A stretch of 64,000 nt of DNA from Amycolatopsis thailandensis (GCF_002234405.1 NZ_NMQT01000123.1:1-64000); one strand, 5' to 3'; shown: positions 15,051 through 23,936, counted from the first letter of the stretch. The notes: generated by a model from the letters alone, not told the origin. Numbers and translations: made by a program.

Positions 15051-16613
15051 TCACCGCGCGGTGAAACTGATGACATGCCAGCCCGTCGCACCGTCCGGAA
15101 CGGTTCCGGCACGGGCGTCGGTCTGGGTGTAGCCGGATTTGTCGACAGCCCGGACGGTGACCTGGTGGCTGCCGGCCGGAACGTCGAACTCGGTCCACCA
15201 CATCCGCCAGGTGTTGATCCCCACCTCGCGGGAAAGCGTTGCGGGCTGCCAATTCCCGCGTGCGCCGAGCCGGACCTCGACCCGCTCGACGCCGGTGTGC
15301 TGCGCCCACGCCACGCCCGAGATCCGGACCTTGCCCGCGGGTACTGTTTCGAATCCTTTCGGACTGTCGATCCTGGACTGCGTTTTGATCGGGGCTTGTT
15401 CTCCCCAGCCACGGTCGAGCCAGTAGGCGCGGCGCGCTTTCCAGGTGGTGATCTCCAGATCTTTGACCCATTTCGTCGCCGAAACATAGCCGTAGAGTCC
15501 GGGGATCACCATTCGGGCGGGAAATCCGTGCTCGACCGGCAGCGGTTCCCCGTTCATCCCGATCGCCAGCATCGCGCCCCGCCCAGGATCGAGAGCGGCG
15601 ACGACCGGGCTGCCGGCGGTCCAGCCGTCGACACTGGTGGAGAAGATCTGCTCGGCACCGGGGAGGACTTCGGCCTCCCGCAACAGATCTCCGAGGTCCA
15701 CGCCGATGAAGTTCGCCGTGGACACGTAGGTCCCGCCGACCTCGTTGGACACGCAGGTCATGGTGATCGTGCGCTCGATCAGCGGACGGTTGCGGATGTC
15801 GTCGTAGCTGAACCGCTTTTCGTTGCGCACCATGCCGTGCAGCCTCAGGCTCCAATCCTCGACCCGGACCTGCGGCACCGACAACGCGGTGTCGACGCGG
15901 TAGAAGTCGCGGTTCGAGGTGAGGAACGTCGGCGTGCCCAGCTTGGCGAAGTCCGCGTCGGCGGGGATCGGCGGCGCGGGCGTGACGGGGACCAGCCGTC
16001 CGATGGCTTCACGAGAAGATTCCGCGTCCCTCGTCCCGGCGAGAAGCTGGCCGACCGCGCCAGCGGCCCCCGCAGCGACGACGGCGCCCGCGCCCGCCAG
16101 CAGCACCGACCGGCGTGACGGAGCCGCCCCGGAGGTCTCCTCGACGGCTTGCGACCTGGCCGTGGCCAGGCGATGCAGCCAGAAGAAGACGCCGACCCCG
16201 GCGATCAGGCTGGCCAGCGGTGCCAGCAACGCGACCGTGGAGAGGTCGGGACGCTGCGAGACGGCGAACCCGCCCAGCAGCCCGAACGCGGCGATCAGCA
16301 CGATCCCCGGAACGGGTGAACGTCGAGAGGCGATCCCGGCCACCGCGGCGGCAAGCACCATCACCACGGCCATCCCGCCGAGCAGCACGAGTTTGTCGTA
16401 GACCCCGAACGTCCGGACCGCGAAATCCTTCAGTTCCACCGGGGTCAGGTCGATCGCGCCGTTGCCGACCGCCAGGTACGGCGAGGCGTTGGCACTGATG
16501 AACCCGGCCACCAGGTGGCCCGCCGCCAGGGCGGCGGCGAGGGCGACGACACCGATCAGCGCCGCCCCGAACAGCGGGAGACGTGGCCCCTGAGCGGCTC
16601 GCGAAGTCTTCAT
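15051..16613 (-). CDS. membrane-bound molybdopterin oxidoreductase (sulfite-oxidase family)
   Basis: A 520-residue protein. The N-terminal part has four to five membrane helices (residues about 12-150), then a twin-Arg-like RRSVLLAGAGAVVAAGA segment near residue 170, then the sulfite-oxidase/YedY-type Mo domain. The Mo-binding Cys is in TITMTCVSNEVGG, and GEPLPVEHGFPARMVIPGLYG and ATKWVKDLEITT are the usual pterin-domain motifs. A C-terminal Ig-like dimerisation domain (VRISGVAWAQHTGVERVEV) completes it. I use ATG 16613 (MKTSRAAQG), since the 25 upstream codons are basic and unlike the family. It is followed by the fasciclin gene, a frequent actinomycete pairing. Confidence 0.9.
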   Translation of the reverse strand: MKTSRAAQGPRLPLFGAALIGVVALAAALAAGHLVAGFISANASPYLAVGNGAIDLTPVELKDFAVRTFGVYDKLVLLGGMAVVMVLAAAVAGIASRRSPVPGIVLIAAFGLLGGFAVSQRPDLSTVALLAPLASLIAGVGVFFWLHRLATARSQAVEETSGAAPSRRSVLLAGAGAVVAAGAAGAVGQLLAGTRDAESSREAIGRLVPVTPAPPIPADADFAKLGTPTFLTSNRDFYRVDTALSVPQVRVEDWSLRLHGMVRNEKRFSYDDIRNRPLIERTITMTCVSNEVGGTYVSTANFIGVDLGDLLREAEVLPGAEQIFSTSVDGWTAGSPVVAALDPGRGAMLAIGMNGEPLPVEHGFPARMVIPGLYGYVSATKWVKDLEITTWKARRAYWLDRGWGEQAPIKTQSRIDSPKGFETVPAGKVRISGVAWAQHTGVERVEVRLGARGNWQPATLSREVGINTWRMWWTEFDVPAGSHQVTVRAVDKSGYTQTDARAGTVPDGATGWHVISFTAR

Positions 16614-16799
16614 GCCAGGTATTCGCGGCCGACGGACGAGCAGACTGGTTTCCTTTTCCCGCAAGGGAAATCGCCGATTTCCACACAAGGCCTCGCCAAG
16701 TATTCGTGACGGAAGGCTTCGCGGACAGGTAACGAAACGGATACGGCCCCGACCCGGTCCGGAGGGCCACGATTAGCGCGCCTGCGGCACCTGCGGCTC

Positions 16800-16858
16800 A
16801 AGTACATGAAGGCCCCCTTCCTTGCGCTAGACGCAAGGAAGGGGGCCTTCATGTACTT
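16800..16858. repeat. 27-bp-arm perfect hairpin repeat (GAAGGCCCCCTTCC family)
   Basis: Arms of 27 bases beginning AAGTACATGAAGGCCCCC pair perfectly around a five-base loop (CTAGA). It lies alone in the 687-base intergenic region 16614-17300. Its core (TGAAGGCC-CCTTCC) recurs in the hairpin at 29167-29217. It could end transcription in either direction, but its perfection suggests a dispersed repeat. Confidence 0.85.
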
Positions 16859-16939
16859 CGACGAGCCAGTCGACCCTGCTCGCGCACCTGGCGGCCCCGG
16901 GTGTCGAGTCCTGCCGGAGCGCCTCAGCGGCTCGGCGGT

Positions 16940-16992
16940 GTTGCGAAAGCCACTTCCGCAACGTTGAAGGTTGCGAAAGCCACTTTCACAAC
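16940..16992. repeat. two tandem copies of a 23-bp dyad repeat
   Basis: Two copies of GTTGCGAAAGCCACTT(C/T)CGCAAC-type sequence (16940-16962 and 16970-16992) repeat with a 30-base period. Each unit is itself an inverted repeat with GTTGCG/CGCAAC ends; the second copy has one change, CACAAC. Confidence 0.75.
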
Positions 16993-17118
16993 ATCCCAAA
17001 TAGACGCGCCGGCAAGCGAACAGGACACCTACGCCCTTCCCCCTCGATACCCCAAGTCGCCACGCCCGACCATCCCCGGCACCATCCGCCTCACCTGTAC
17101 CGCGTCGAACGCCAGGGC

Positions 17119-17181
17119 AGTGTGCCCCGTGCGCCACGCTCGAGACGGTGAGCGTCCCAAGCATGGCGCACGGGACACACT
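17119..17181. repeat. 18-bp-arm inverted repeat
   Basis: AGTGTGCCCCGTGCGCCA at 17119-17136 pairs with 17164-17181 with one mismatch, enclosing a 27-base interior that contains a small GACG/CGTC hairpin. It is the third distinct repeat in the 16614-17300 intergenic region, which shows no coding potential. Confidence 0.7.
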
Positions 17182-17262
17182 CACCCGCCTGCCACGCCAC
17201 CTTCTGACAAATCCCCGGCTACCCAGACCGGCCACCCGCCCGGGTTGCCCTGCTCACCCCGG

Positions 17263-17300
17263 CTTGCATGGTCATACACTCTTATGCATATACTTCCATC
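17263..17300. promoter_or_regulatory. candidate ARG-box region upstream of argG
   Basis: The 38 bases before the argG ATG are strikingly AT-rich for this genome and contain TTGCATGGTCATACACTC and TTATGCATATACTTCC, both resembling arginine-repressor boxes (TNTGAAT- or TGCAT-type half-sites). The closeness to the start suggests the operator overlaps the promoter. The exact -10 and -35 cannot be assigned by eye. Confidence 0.35.
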
Positions 17301-18749
17301 ATGTCCAAGGTACTCACCTCTCTGCCTGTCGGCGAACGCGTCGGGATCGCCTTCTCCGGCGGCCTCGACACCTCCGTAGCGGTCGCGTGGATGCGCGAGA
17401 AGGGTGCAGTGCCGTGCACCTACACCGCTGACATCGGCCAGTACGACGAACCCGACATCGAGTCGGTCCCGGGCCGGGCGAAGGCCTACGGCGCCGAGAT
17501 CGCGCGGGCCGTCGACTGCAAGGCCGCGCTGGTCGAGGAAGGGCTCGCGGCGCTGGCCTGCGGCGCCTTCCACATCCGCAACGGCGGCCGCACCTACTTC
17601 AACACGACCCCGCTCGGCCGCGCGGTCACCGGCACGCTGCTGGTGCGCGCGATGCTCGAGGACGACGTCCAGATCTGGGGCGACGGCTCCACCTTCAAGG
17701 GCAACGACATCGAGCGGTTCTACCGCTACGGCCTGCTCGCGAACCCGTCCCTGCGGATCTACAAGCCGTGGCTGGACGCCGCGTTCGTCAGCGAGCTCGG
17801 TGGCCGCAAGGAGATGTCCGAGTGGCTGCAGGCCCACGGCCTGCCGTATCGGGACAGCACCGAGAAGGCCTACTCCACGGACGCGAACATCTGGGGCGCG
17901 ACCCACGAGGCCAAGTCGCTCGAACACCTCGACACCGGGATCGAGATCGTCAACCCGATCATGGGCGTCCGGTTCTGGGACCCCGAGGTCGAGATCGCGC
18001 CGGAAGACGTCACGATCGGCTTCGAGCAGGGCCGCCCGGTGACGATCAACGGCAAGGAGTTCGCCACCGCGGTCGACCTGGTCCTGGAGGCCAACGCCAT
18101 CGGCGGGCGGCACGGGCTCGGCATGTCCGACCAGATCGAGAACCGGATCATCGAGGCCAAGAGCCGCGGGATCTACGAGGCGCCGGGCATGGCGCTGCTG
18201 CACGCGGCGTACGAGCGGCTCGTCAACGCGATCCACAACGAGGACACCCTCGCCAGCTACCACAACGAGGGCCGCCGTCTCGGCAGGCTCATGTACGAAG
18301 GCCGCTGGCTGGACCCGCAGGCGATGATGCTGCGCGAGTCGCTGCAGCGGTGGGTCGGCGCGGCCGTCACCGGCGAGGTCACGCTGCGGCTGCGGCGCGG
18401 CGAGGACTACTCGATCATCGACACCTCCGGCCCGTTCTTCAGCTACCACCCGGACAAGCTGTCGATGGAGCGCACCGAGGACTCGGCGTTCGGCCCGGTG
18501 GACCGGATCGGCCAGCTCACCATGCGCAACCTCGACATCGCCGACTCGCGCGCCAAGCTCGAGCAGTACGCCGGGCTGGGCATGGTCGGCGGCGGGCACC
18601 CGACGCTGATCGGCGCCGCGCAGGCCGCGTCGACCGGGCTGATCGGGGCGATGGACGCGGGCGGCGCGCAGGTGATCGCCTCACGCGGCAAGGCTTCGGG
18701 CGACGACGAACTGCTCGACCACGCCGCGATCGAATACGGCACGGACTGA
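17301..18749 (+). CDS. argG: argininosuccinate synthase
   Basis: A 482-residue enzyme of arginine synthesis that joins citrulline and aspartate using ATP. The N-terminal PP-loop is IAFSGGLDTSVAVAW (residues 16-30, SGGLDTS at 19-25). YTADIGQYDEPD, GRTYFNTTPLGRAVTG, GNDIERFYRYGLL and STDANIWGATHEAKSLE are substrate-binding stretches typical of the longer, E. coli-type ArgG rather than the 400-residue form usual beside argH. The frame is open from 17268, but family alignment favours MSKVLTSLPVGERVG at 17301. It stands alone, away from other arg genes, with a candidate ArgR site upstream and a strong terminator downstream. Confidence 0.97.
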   Translation: MSKVLTSLPVGERVGIAFSGGLDTSVAVAWMREKGAVPCTYTADIGQYDEPDIESVPGRAKAYGAEIARAVDCKAALVEEGLAALACGAFHIRNGGRTYFNTTPLGRAVTGTLLVRAMLEDDVQIWGDGSTFKGNDIERFYRYGLLANPSLRIYKPWLDAAFVSELGGRKEMSEWLQAHGLPYRDSTEKAYSTDANIWGATHEAKSLEHLDTGIEIVNPIMGVRFWDPEVEIAPEDVTIGFEQGRPVTINGKEFATAVDLVLEANAIGGRHGLGMSDQIENRIIEAKSRGIYEAPGMALLHAAYERLVNAIHNEDTLASYHNEGRRLGRLMYEGRWLDPQAMMLRESLQRWVGAAVTGEVTLRLRRGEDYSIIDTSGPFFSYHPDKLSMERTEDSAFGPVDRIGQLTMRNLDIADSRAKLEQYAGLGMVGGGHPTLIGAAQAASTGLIGAMDAGGAQVIASRGKASGDDELLDHAAIEYGTD

Positions 18750-18800
18750 ATCACCACGGCCCGAATCACCACGGACTGACCCGAACAAGCGGGACGCGAA

Positions 18801-18846
18801 AGCGCCGGGCGCGCGGCATCGAAGCCGTTCGCCCGGCGCTGTTTCC
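18801..18846 (+). terminator. Rho-independent terminator after argG
   Basis: An 11-bp GC-rich stem (AGCGCCGGGCG with its complement at 18830-18840) is followed by the T-rich stretch GTTTCCTTTGT. It lies between convergent argG and the next minus-strand gene. Confidence 0.75.
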
Positions 18847-18860
18847 TTTGTCCGGCCGGA

Positions 18861-20150
18861 TCACTTGCCGCCGAGCTTCGACCGCCGCTCCGAAAGTTCG
18901 TCGACCAGCCGGGTGATCTCGACCTGCCCGATCGCTTCGGCCAGGACCGAAACCGACGCGATGCTCTCGATCCGGTACTGGACCGGGATCCCGCCCGAGG
19001 CCCGCGACCGGGCTTCGGCGTCGGCCTTCTTCTCCGCCTCGACCGCCGAGAACACGCCACCGGCCTCGTTGTTGACGCAACTGATCGAGCCCGCGCCGTT
19101 CAGGGGCAGCGTCGCCGTGTTCCGGCAACTGCCCGCCGGGCGGCCGCCGATGGTCACGTTCGCGGTCATCGTGGCATTGACCTGGCCGGTGATCTTCCCG
19201 CCGCTGTTCGCCGACGCGGTGTTCGACACGTTCGCGGTCACCGTGCAGCCCGCGGCGCCGCAGGCGACCGTGGCAGCGCCGTCCAGGTCGAACCGCACAC
19301 CGGTGTCGACGGCGCCGGACAGCTTCTTGGTGTTCGACATCAGGTCTTCGTAGACGGCGACGGTCTCTTCCGGTGACAAAGCGTCCACATCGGACTCGCC
19401 GAGGCTCGCGCCCGACGGCATCGGCGGCCGCGAGCCCGCGTCGGGGATCGTCGGAACCCGTGGGATGGAAGGCATCCCGCCGGGCATCTTCACGGAGTAG
19501 CGGAGGAGCCGGTGCGGCGCCTCCTTCGAGACATACAGGTCACCGGCGGGCGTGCTCGCCTTGAGCGCCGGGACGTCCCGGACGGTCTCGTTCTGGTCGC
19601 CGGGGATGTCGTCCGCCCGCTCCAGCGCCTCGCGAAGGCGGGCGGCGAGTTTCTCCGGGGACTCGAACTGCTGCAGCACCGGGCCGAACAGCGCGTCCTC
19701 GCCGGTGATCCAGCGGTCCTTGAGCCCCTCGGTCTCGGACGAATCCCCTCGCGCGCCGGGCAGCAGACCGTCGGGCGCCTTGAAGTAGACCTTGGCGCCG
19801 ACGACCAGTATCTCGATCTTCTTGCCCTGGAAGGACATCGTCCCGGACGTCTCGCCGTACGCGGTGGTCTTGACGTCCGTCGTGATCATCCCGCCGACCG
19901 AAGAGGTGCTGTTCCGCACCGCCGGCGCCGAGGAAAGCCCGGCCAGCGCCTGTTCGAAGGGCTCGCGATCCCCTTTCGACGGCCACAGCAGCCACGTCGT
20001 CAGTCCCGCGAGGAGTACCACCGCGAGTCCGGCGATACCGCCGAACAGCAGCCACCGGGGTTTCCGGGCGGGCGGAGCCGGTACCGGTTGCCGGACCCAG
20101 CCCTGCGGCGGCGGCCACTGCGCGCCTCCGGGTGGGAATTCTTGCTCCAC
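18861..20150 (-). CDS. single-pass membrane protein with large extracytoplasmic domain, unknown function
   Basis: About 429 residues. A Pro/Gly/Gln-rich cytoplasmic N-terminus (about 30 residues) leads into one membrane helix (WLLFGGIAGLAVVLLAGLTT). The rest is extracytoplasmic, with a LppX/LprG-like opening (LAGLSSAPAVRNSTS), a Cys-containing strand-rich part (ATVACGAAGCTVTANVSN, AGSCRNTATL, GSISCVNNEAG) and a Lys/Arg/Glu-rich helical end. I prefer the GTG at 20150, which has GGAGGG four bases upstream; in-frame starts at 20162 and 20174 are possible. No named family is secure. It is 73 bases downstream of the response-regulator gene on the same strand. Confidence 0.65.
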   Translation of the reverse strand: MEQEFPPGGAQWPPPQGWVRQPVPAPPARKPRWLLFGGIAGLAVVLLAGLTTWLLWPSKGDREPFEQALAGLSSAPAVRNSTSSVGGMITTDVKTTAYGETSGTMSFQGKKIEILVVGAKVYFKAPDGLLPGARGDSSETEGLKDRWITGEDALFGPVLQQFESPEKLAARLREALERADDIPGDQNETVRDVPALKASTPAGDLYVSKEAPHRLLRYSVKMPGGMPSIPRVPTIPDAGSRPPMPSGASLGESDVDALSPEETVAVYEDLMSNTKKLSGAVDTGVRFDLDGAATVACGAAGCTVTANVSNTASANSGGKITGQVNATMTANVTIGGRPAGSCRNTATLPLNGAGSISCVNNEAGGVFSAVEAEKKADAEARSRASGGIPVQYRIESIASVSVLAEAIGQVEITRLVDELSERRSKLGGK

Positions 20151-20224
20151 GTCGCCCTCCATAGCCGTATCCACCTGAGGGACATCACGCTAAGGAGGGA
20201 TGATGAAAACTTGATGAAACGCGA

Positions 20225-20884
20225 TCAGGTGAAGCGGTAGGGCGCGGGCGCCGGCGCGCTCAGCGCGTACCGGACGGCTTCGGCGCGGGAATGGAAACCC
20301 GCCTTCGCGAACAAGTTGTTGATGTGGGTCTTGACGGTAGCTTCGCTGATCACCAGCCGCTCCGCGATCTCCGGGTTCCGCAGGCCTTCGCCGATCAGGC
20401 CGAGGATCTCCTTCTCCCGTGAGGTGAACCCGAATCGGTCCGCCTCCTCCACCGCACGCGACCGGCGCGACGCGAGGGTGAGGAGCCTCCGCTGGACGTC
20501 CGGGGCGAGGACGACCTGTCCGTCGGCGGCGGTGCGCACGGCCTGCTCGATCTTCGCCCGGTCGGCTTCCTTCGTCAGGTAGCCGCTCGCGCCGGCTTCG
20601 AGCGCGGCGAGGATCGACTCGTCGTCGTCGAGGCTGGTCAGCACGACCACCTGGACCTCCGGTGCCGCGGTCTTGATCCGGCCGGTCGCTTCGACGCCGT
20701 TCAGCACCGGCATGTGGAGGTCCATCAGCACGACGTCCGGCGTGTGCCGGGAGACCGCGTCGACGGCCTCCGCGCCGTTGGTGGCCGTCGCGACGACGGT
20801 GATGCCGTCGGCGATGTCGAGCATCACCGCGAGGGCTTCCCGCACGGACGCCTGATCGTCGACCACCACGAGCGAGACGGTCAC
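20225..20884 (-). CDS. NarL/LuxR-family response regulator
   Basis: A 219-residue regulator: a receiver domain with DD at residues 9-10, phospho-acceptor D55 in VVLMDLHMPVLNG, VVVLTSLDDDE, and the Lys in GYLTKEADR. A C-terminal LuxR helix-turn-helix (about 152-212) follows with FTSREKEILGLIGEGL and EATVKTHINNLFAKAG. The matching HisKA_3 kinase is divergently encoded at 21557-22708, with a small membrane protein between them. GTG and ATG context gives the start MTVSLVVVDD. Confidence 0.94.
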   Translation of the reverse strand: MTVSLVVVDDQASVREALAVMLDIADGITVVATATNGAEAVDAVSRHTPDVVLMDLHMPVLNGVEATGRIKTAAPEVQVVVLTSLDDDESILAALEAGASGYLTKEADRAKIEQAVRTAADGQVVLAPDVQRRLLTLASRRSRAVEEADRFGFTSREKEILGLIGEGLRNPEIAERLVISEATVKTHINNLFAKAGFHSRAEAVRYALSAPAPAPYRFT

Positions 20885-20897
20885 CTGGTACCTCCGG

Positions 20898-21437
20898 TCA
20901 TCGGCGGGACAGCTTGGCCTGCAGATCGTCGAGGAACGGCGAGGTGGTGTGCGCCTTGCCGTCCTCGCCCTTCTTCCAGACGATACGGCTGTCGGTGCGC
21001 ACCGCCCTGGCGAGCACCACGACCCCCTCGACGAGCATCCCGACGCCGATGGTCAGCATGACACTGTTCCCGCCGGAGGCGACTCCGGTGATCAGGCCGA
21101 GCAGCAGGTTCGCACCGACCTTGGCGGCCACGTTCAGGACCCACAGCGCGATCGTGAGCCAGGTGTAGCGCATGTGCGCGACGCCGTCCTGCTGGTAGAT
21201 CCGGATGCTCGCGCCCCGCAGGACTCCGAACAGGACACTCACCGCGAGCGTGCCCGCCAGGAACGCCACCGCGGTCGCGGACTTCACGCTTTCATCCACA
21301 TTGGACAGGCCGATCACGGTGAGGATCGCGGGCAGCAGCAGCATCCGCTTGGCTTCGGCGACGTCCCCGGCCATGCGGCGGATGAGGACGTATCCGACCA
21401 CGGCGACGATCAGGACTATTTCGACAGGAGTGCTCAT
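20898..21437 (-). CDS. DUF1453-like membrane protein
   Basis: A 179-residue protein with five predicted helices (EIVLIVAVVGYVLI, MLLLPAILTVIGL, ATAVAFLAGTLAVSVLFGVL, LTIALWVLNVAAKVGANLLLGLI, SVMLTIGVGMLVEGVVVLA) and a charged cytoplasmic tail of about 40 residues. The overall pattern matches DUF1453-type proteins, which are often beside NarL-type two-component genes. It lies 13 bases upstream of the response regulator on the same strand and is divergent from the kinase, so it may belong to the sensing unit. No catalytic motif is visible. Confidence 0.75.
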   Translation of the reverse strand: MSTPVEIVLIVAVVGYVLIRRMAGDVAEAKRMLLLPAILTVIGLSNVDESVKSATAVAFLAGTLAVSVLFGVLRGASIRIYQQDGVAHMRYTWLTIALWVLNVAAKVGANLLLGLITGVASGGNSVMLTIGVGMLVEGVVVLARAVRTDSRIVWKKGEDGKAHTTSPFLDDLQAKLSRR

Positions 21438-21524
21438 CGTTTCCCCCTCGGGCAGGTTTTCGAAGACACTCCGACGTTATGGCGGTGAGCGCGGGCCGTC
21501 GTGCGGCGGCGGCCGTATCTTCGG

Positions 21525-21546
21525 GTGGAGAACCCTCTCCACCCTC
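21525..21546. promoter_or_regulatory. 9-bp inverted repeat before the kinase gene
   Basis: GGGTGGAGA and TCTCCACCC flank a four-base ACCC loop just 11 bases before the kinase ATG and its AGGAG site. It could be an operator between the divergent transcripts or an RNA hairpin in the kinase leader. Confidence 0.35.
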
Positions 21547-21556
21547 AGGAGCCCCG

Positions 21557-22708
21557 ATGACCGGAAACGCGACGGTGCTCCGCCGCGAATGGGTCGCCGA
21601 CAGGCTGATCCGGCCCGCCCTGATCACGGCGGCGATCGTCGTGACCGGGGTCGGGATCTTCACCCAGCACGTCCACGCCCGGCCTCTGACCACCGTGCTC
21701 TTCGTCCTCGTCACGCTCTTCGCCCCGGCGTCGTTCCTGCCGTGGGACCGGATCCCGGAGCGGGCGCGGCTCCTCTTCGCGAGCGGATACGCCGTGTCCG
21801 CCGCCGTGCTCCTCCCACTGGCCCCGAAGACCTTCGCGCCGATGTTCGCCTACCTCGCCGCCGCGGTCGCCGGGATCAAGCTCGCCTCGCGCACGCTGGC
21901 GGTCGCGGTGGCCGTCCTCGACGCCGTCTGCTGCGCGGTGGCGGTCGCGGTGGTCGGCGCGGTGACACCGGACACGGACGTGTGGCCGTGGTGGCTCGCG
22001 CTTTCGGTGGGCCTGCCGGTGCTGCTCGGCATCGCGCGCCGCGACCGGCGCGACGCGCTCTTCAACGCCGAACGCGCCGCCGCCGAAGCCCGGCGCGCGG
22101 CCGCGTCCGAGTCGCGGGAGGCCGCGCTGCTGGAGCGGACGAGGATCGCGCGGGAACTGCACGACGTGCTCGGACATTCGCTGACCGGGATCGCCCTGCA
22201 ACTCGACCTGGCCGACGCCCTCGGCACGAAAGGCAGGGACGCGGAAGCCGGCGACGCCGTACGCCGCGCGCGGTCGCTGGCGGTGGACGGCATCGGGCGG
22301 ATGCGGCAGGCGGTGCACGAACTGCGCGAGGACGCCTTGCCGCTGGAAAAGACCCTGGCCGCAATGTGCGCGAGCGAGACGGTGTCCTTCGAGGTGGACG
22401 GCACCGCGGGCCCGCTCGGCGGCGGTGTCGCGCACACCCTCGTCCGCGCGGCGCAGGAGGCGCTGACGAACGCGGCCAAATACGCCCCCGGCGCCGCACG
22501 CGCGGTGCGACTCGGGTTCTCGCCGGAGACGGTCACGCTCGTCGTCACGAACGGTCCCGCCGAGCGGCCTCAGACGGCGGACAGCGGCGGCGGGATGGGG
22601 CTGGTCGGGATGCGGGAACGGGCGGGCGCGCTGGGCGGGTCGGCACAGGCTGGTCCCGCTCCTGGTGGCGGCTGGAGGGTCGAGGTCCGGCTGCCCAGGA
22701 CGGGCTGA
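21557..22708 (+). CDS. sensor histidine kinase (NarL-type, HisKA_3)
   Basis: A 383-residue membrane kinase. Five or six helices fill residues 18-160. A coiled linker rich in Ala/Glu/Arg follows, then the HisKA_3 motif with phospho-acceptor H202 in ARELHDVLGHSLTGIALQL. The HATPase has AQEALTNAAKYAPGA and GGGMGLVGMRERAGALGG. The ATG at 21557 has AGGAG six bases upstream; the frame extends 26 codons further without a site. It is divergent from, and presumably phosphorylates, the LuxR-type regulator at 20225-20884. The lack of an extracellular loop suggests it senses a membrane-associated signal. Confidence 0.93.
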   Translation: MTGNATVLRREWVADRLIRPALITAAIVVTGVGIFTQHVHARPLTTVLFVLVTLFAPASFLPWDRIPERARLLFASGYAVSAAVLLPLAPKTFAPMFAYLAAAVAGIKLASRTLAVAVAVLDAVCCAVAVAVVGAVTPDTDVWPWWLALSVGLPVLLGIARRDRRDALFNAERAAAEARRAAASESREAALLERTRIARELHDVLGHSLTGIALQLDLADALGTKGRDAEAGDAVRRARSLAVDGIGRMRQAVHELREDALPLEKTLAAMCASETVSFEVDGTAGPLGGGVAHTLVRAAQEALTNAAKYAPGAARAVRLGFSPETVTLVVTNGPAERPQTADSGGGMGLVGMRERAGALGGSAQAGPAPGGGWRVEVRLPRTG

Positions 22709-22710
22709 GA

Positions 22711-22741
22711 CCCCGGCCGCGCCGGGCGGACGCGGCCGGGG
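22711..22741. terminator. bidirectional hairpin terminator
   Basis: An 11-bp perfect stem (CCCCGGCCGCG and complement, nine-base loop) followed by AGTCTTCTCC lies between the convergent kinase and sugar dehydrogenase genes. Confidence 0.78.
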
Positions 22742-22751
22742 AGTCTTCTCC

Positions 22752-23936
22752 TCAGCCCTTGCGCGCGAACGAGATCCGGTGCAGTCCGCCGGGCGTTTCG
22801 TCGGCGAGATAGAGCTCGCCGTTCTGGTCGGTGCCGAGGGTGGTGGCGTCGAGCGGGAACTCGCCGATCCGGGCGCTTTCGTAGGTGCCGTCGGTCTTCT
22901 TGCGGACGGCCCAGGCCGTTCCCTGGCAGAAGTCGGTGGCGAGGTAGGTCCCGCTCGCCAGCGAGGCGTACTTCTTGCCGCGGTAGACGTGCCCGCCGAT
23001 AACCGCGCAGCCCTCCGCGCCGGAGATGTAGTGGAAGACCGGATCGGTGTAGGTCACGCCGTCCTTGCAGCGCGTCTCGTCGAACACGACGGGGCCCTCC
23101 TTGCAGGACCAGCCGAAGTTCGCGCCGCCCTTGCCCTTGGCGAGATGGTCGACCTCCTCGAACCGGCCCTGGCCGACGTCGCCGATCCACAGCGAGCCGT
23201 CGGCCGGGTCGAAGGAGAACCGCCACGGGTTGCGCAGCCCGTACGCCCAGATCTCCGGCCGCGCGTTCGCGACGCCGGCGAACGGATTGCCCGGCGGGAC
23301 GCAGTACCGCAGCGGACGGCACGCGCGGTTGACGTCGACGCGCAGGATCTTGCCCAGCAGCGTGTCCAGCCGCTGGCCGCTGGCCAGCGGGTCACCCCCG
23401 CCGCCACCGTCGCCGATCCCCCAATACAGGTAGCCGTCCGGACCGAACGCCAGCTGGCCGCCGTTGTGGTTGGGATACTCGGAATGCGGCTGGGTGATCA
23501 GCTCGGTGAGTTCACCGGTGTCCAGCCGGACCCGCGACAGCGTCACCGCGCTGTCGGACTTGCGGGTGTAGGCGACGTAGACCCGCCTGTCCTTGGCGAC
23601 CGCCAGCCCGAGCAGCCCGCGTTCGACGTCCGCGCCGTTCACCTTGTCGCTGATGTCCAGGATCGGTTTGGCGGCGAGCCCGGTCTGGGGATGGTAGGCC
23701 CGGACGACGCCTCTCTTCTCGACGACGAGGATCCGGCCGCTCCCGTCGTTGAGCGCCGTGATCGCGGTGGGATTGACCAGCCCGGACGCGACCTTGGTCG
23801 CCGTGGCGGTCAGCTCGCCGAGCGGAACACCCCGTCCTGCCTGGGGTTCCGCGCTGCTCGCTGTCGGAAGCAGTGCTCCCGCCAAGGCGAGCCCGGCCAC
23901 CAGGGACAACCCCCGGCGGAGGTGCCGTCGCGTCAT
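22752..23936 (-). CDS. exported PQQ-dependent sugar dehydrogenase (glucose/sorbosone type)
   Basis: A 394-residue six-bladed beta-propeller enzyme. The N-terminal RRHLRRGLSLVAGLALAGAL is a signal peptide with paired Arg (possibly Tat) and cleavage near TASSAEP. GLVNPTAITAL, RILVVEKRG, GLLGLAV, EYPNHNGGQLAFGPDGYLYWGIGDGGGGGDP and AYGLRNPWRFSFDP are the hallmark blades of soluble aldose dehydrogenases, including the His and Arg that position PQQ. Four Cys suggest two disulfides. I start at ATG 23936, which has GGAG six bases upstream. It would oxidise sugars outside the cell. A DasR-like dyad lies just upstream. Confidence 0.92.
   Translation of the reverse strand: MTRRHLRRGLSLVAGLALAGALLPTASSAEPQAGRGVPLGELTATATKVASGLVNPTAITALNDGSGRILVVEKRGVVRAYHPQTGLAAKPILDISDKVNGADVERGLLGLAVAKDRRVYVAYTRKSDSAVTLSRVRLDTGELTELITQPHSEYPNHNGGQLAFGPDGYLYWGIGDGGGGGDPLASGQRLDTLLGKILRVDVNRACRPLRYCVPPGNPFAGVANARPEIWAYGLRNPWRFSFDPADGSLWIGDVGQGRFEEVDHLAKGKGGANFGWSCKEGPVVFDETRCKDGVTYTDPVFHYISGAEGCAVIGGHVYRGKKYASLASGTYLATDFCQGTAWAVRKKTDGTYESARIGEFPLDATTLGTDQNGELYLADETPGGLHRISFARKG

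Noticed and set aside
14285..16613. A SigK-type regulon around the fasciclin and molybdopterin genes
   Set aside because: No adjacent sigma/anti-sigma pair; the ECF operon at 12392-14223 converges on it and has different partners.
17181..18599. A 472-codon minus-strand frame over argG
   Set aside because: The plus strand encodes a full argininosuccinate synthase with all motifs; the antisense product is low-complexity and family-less.
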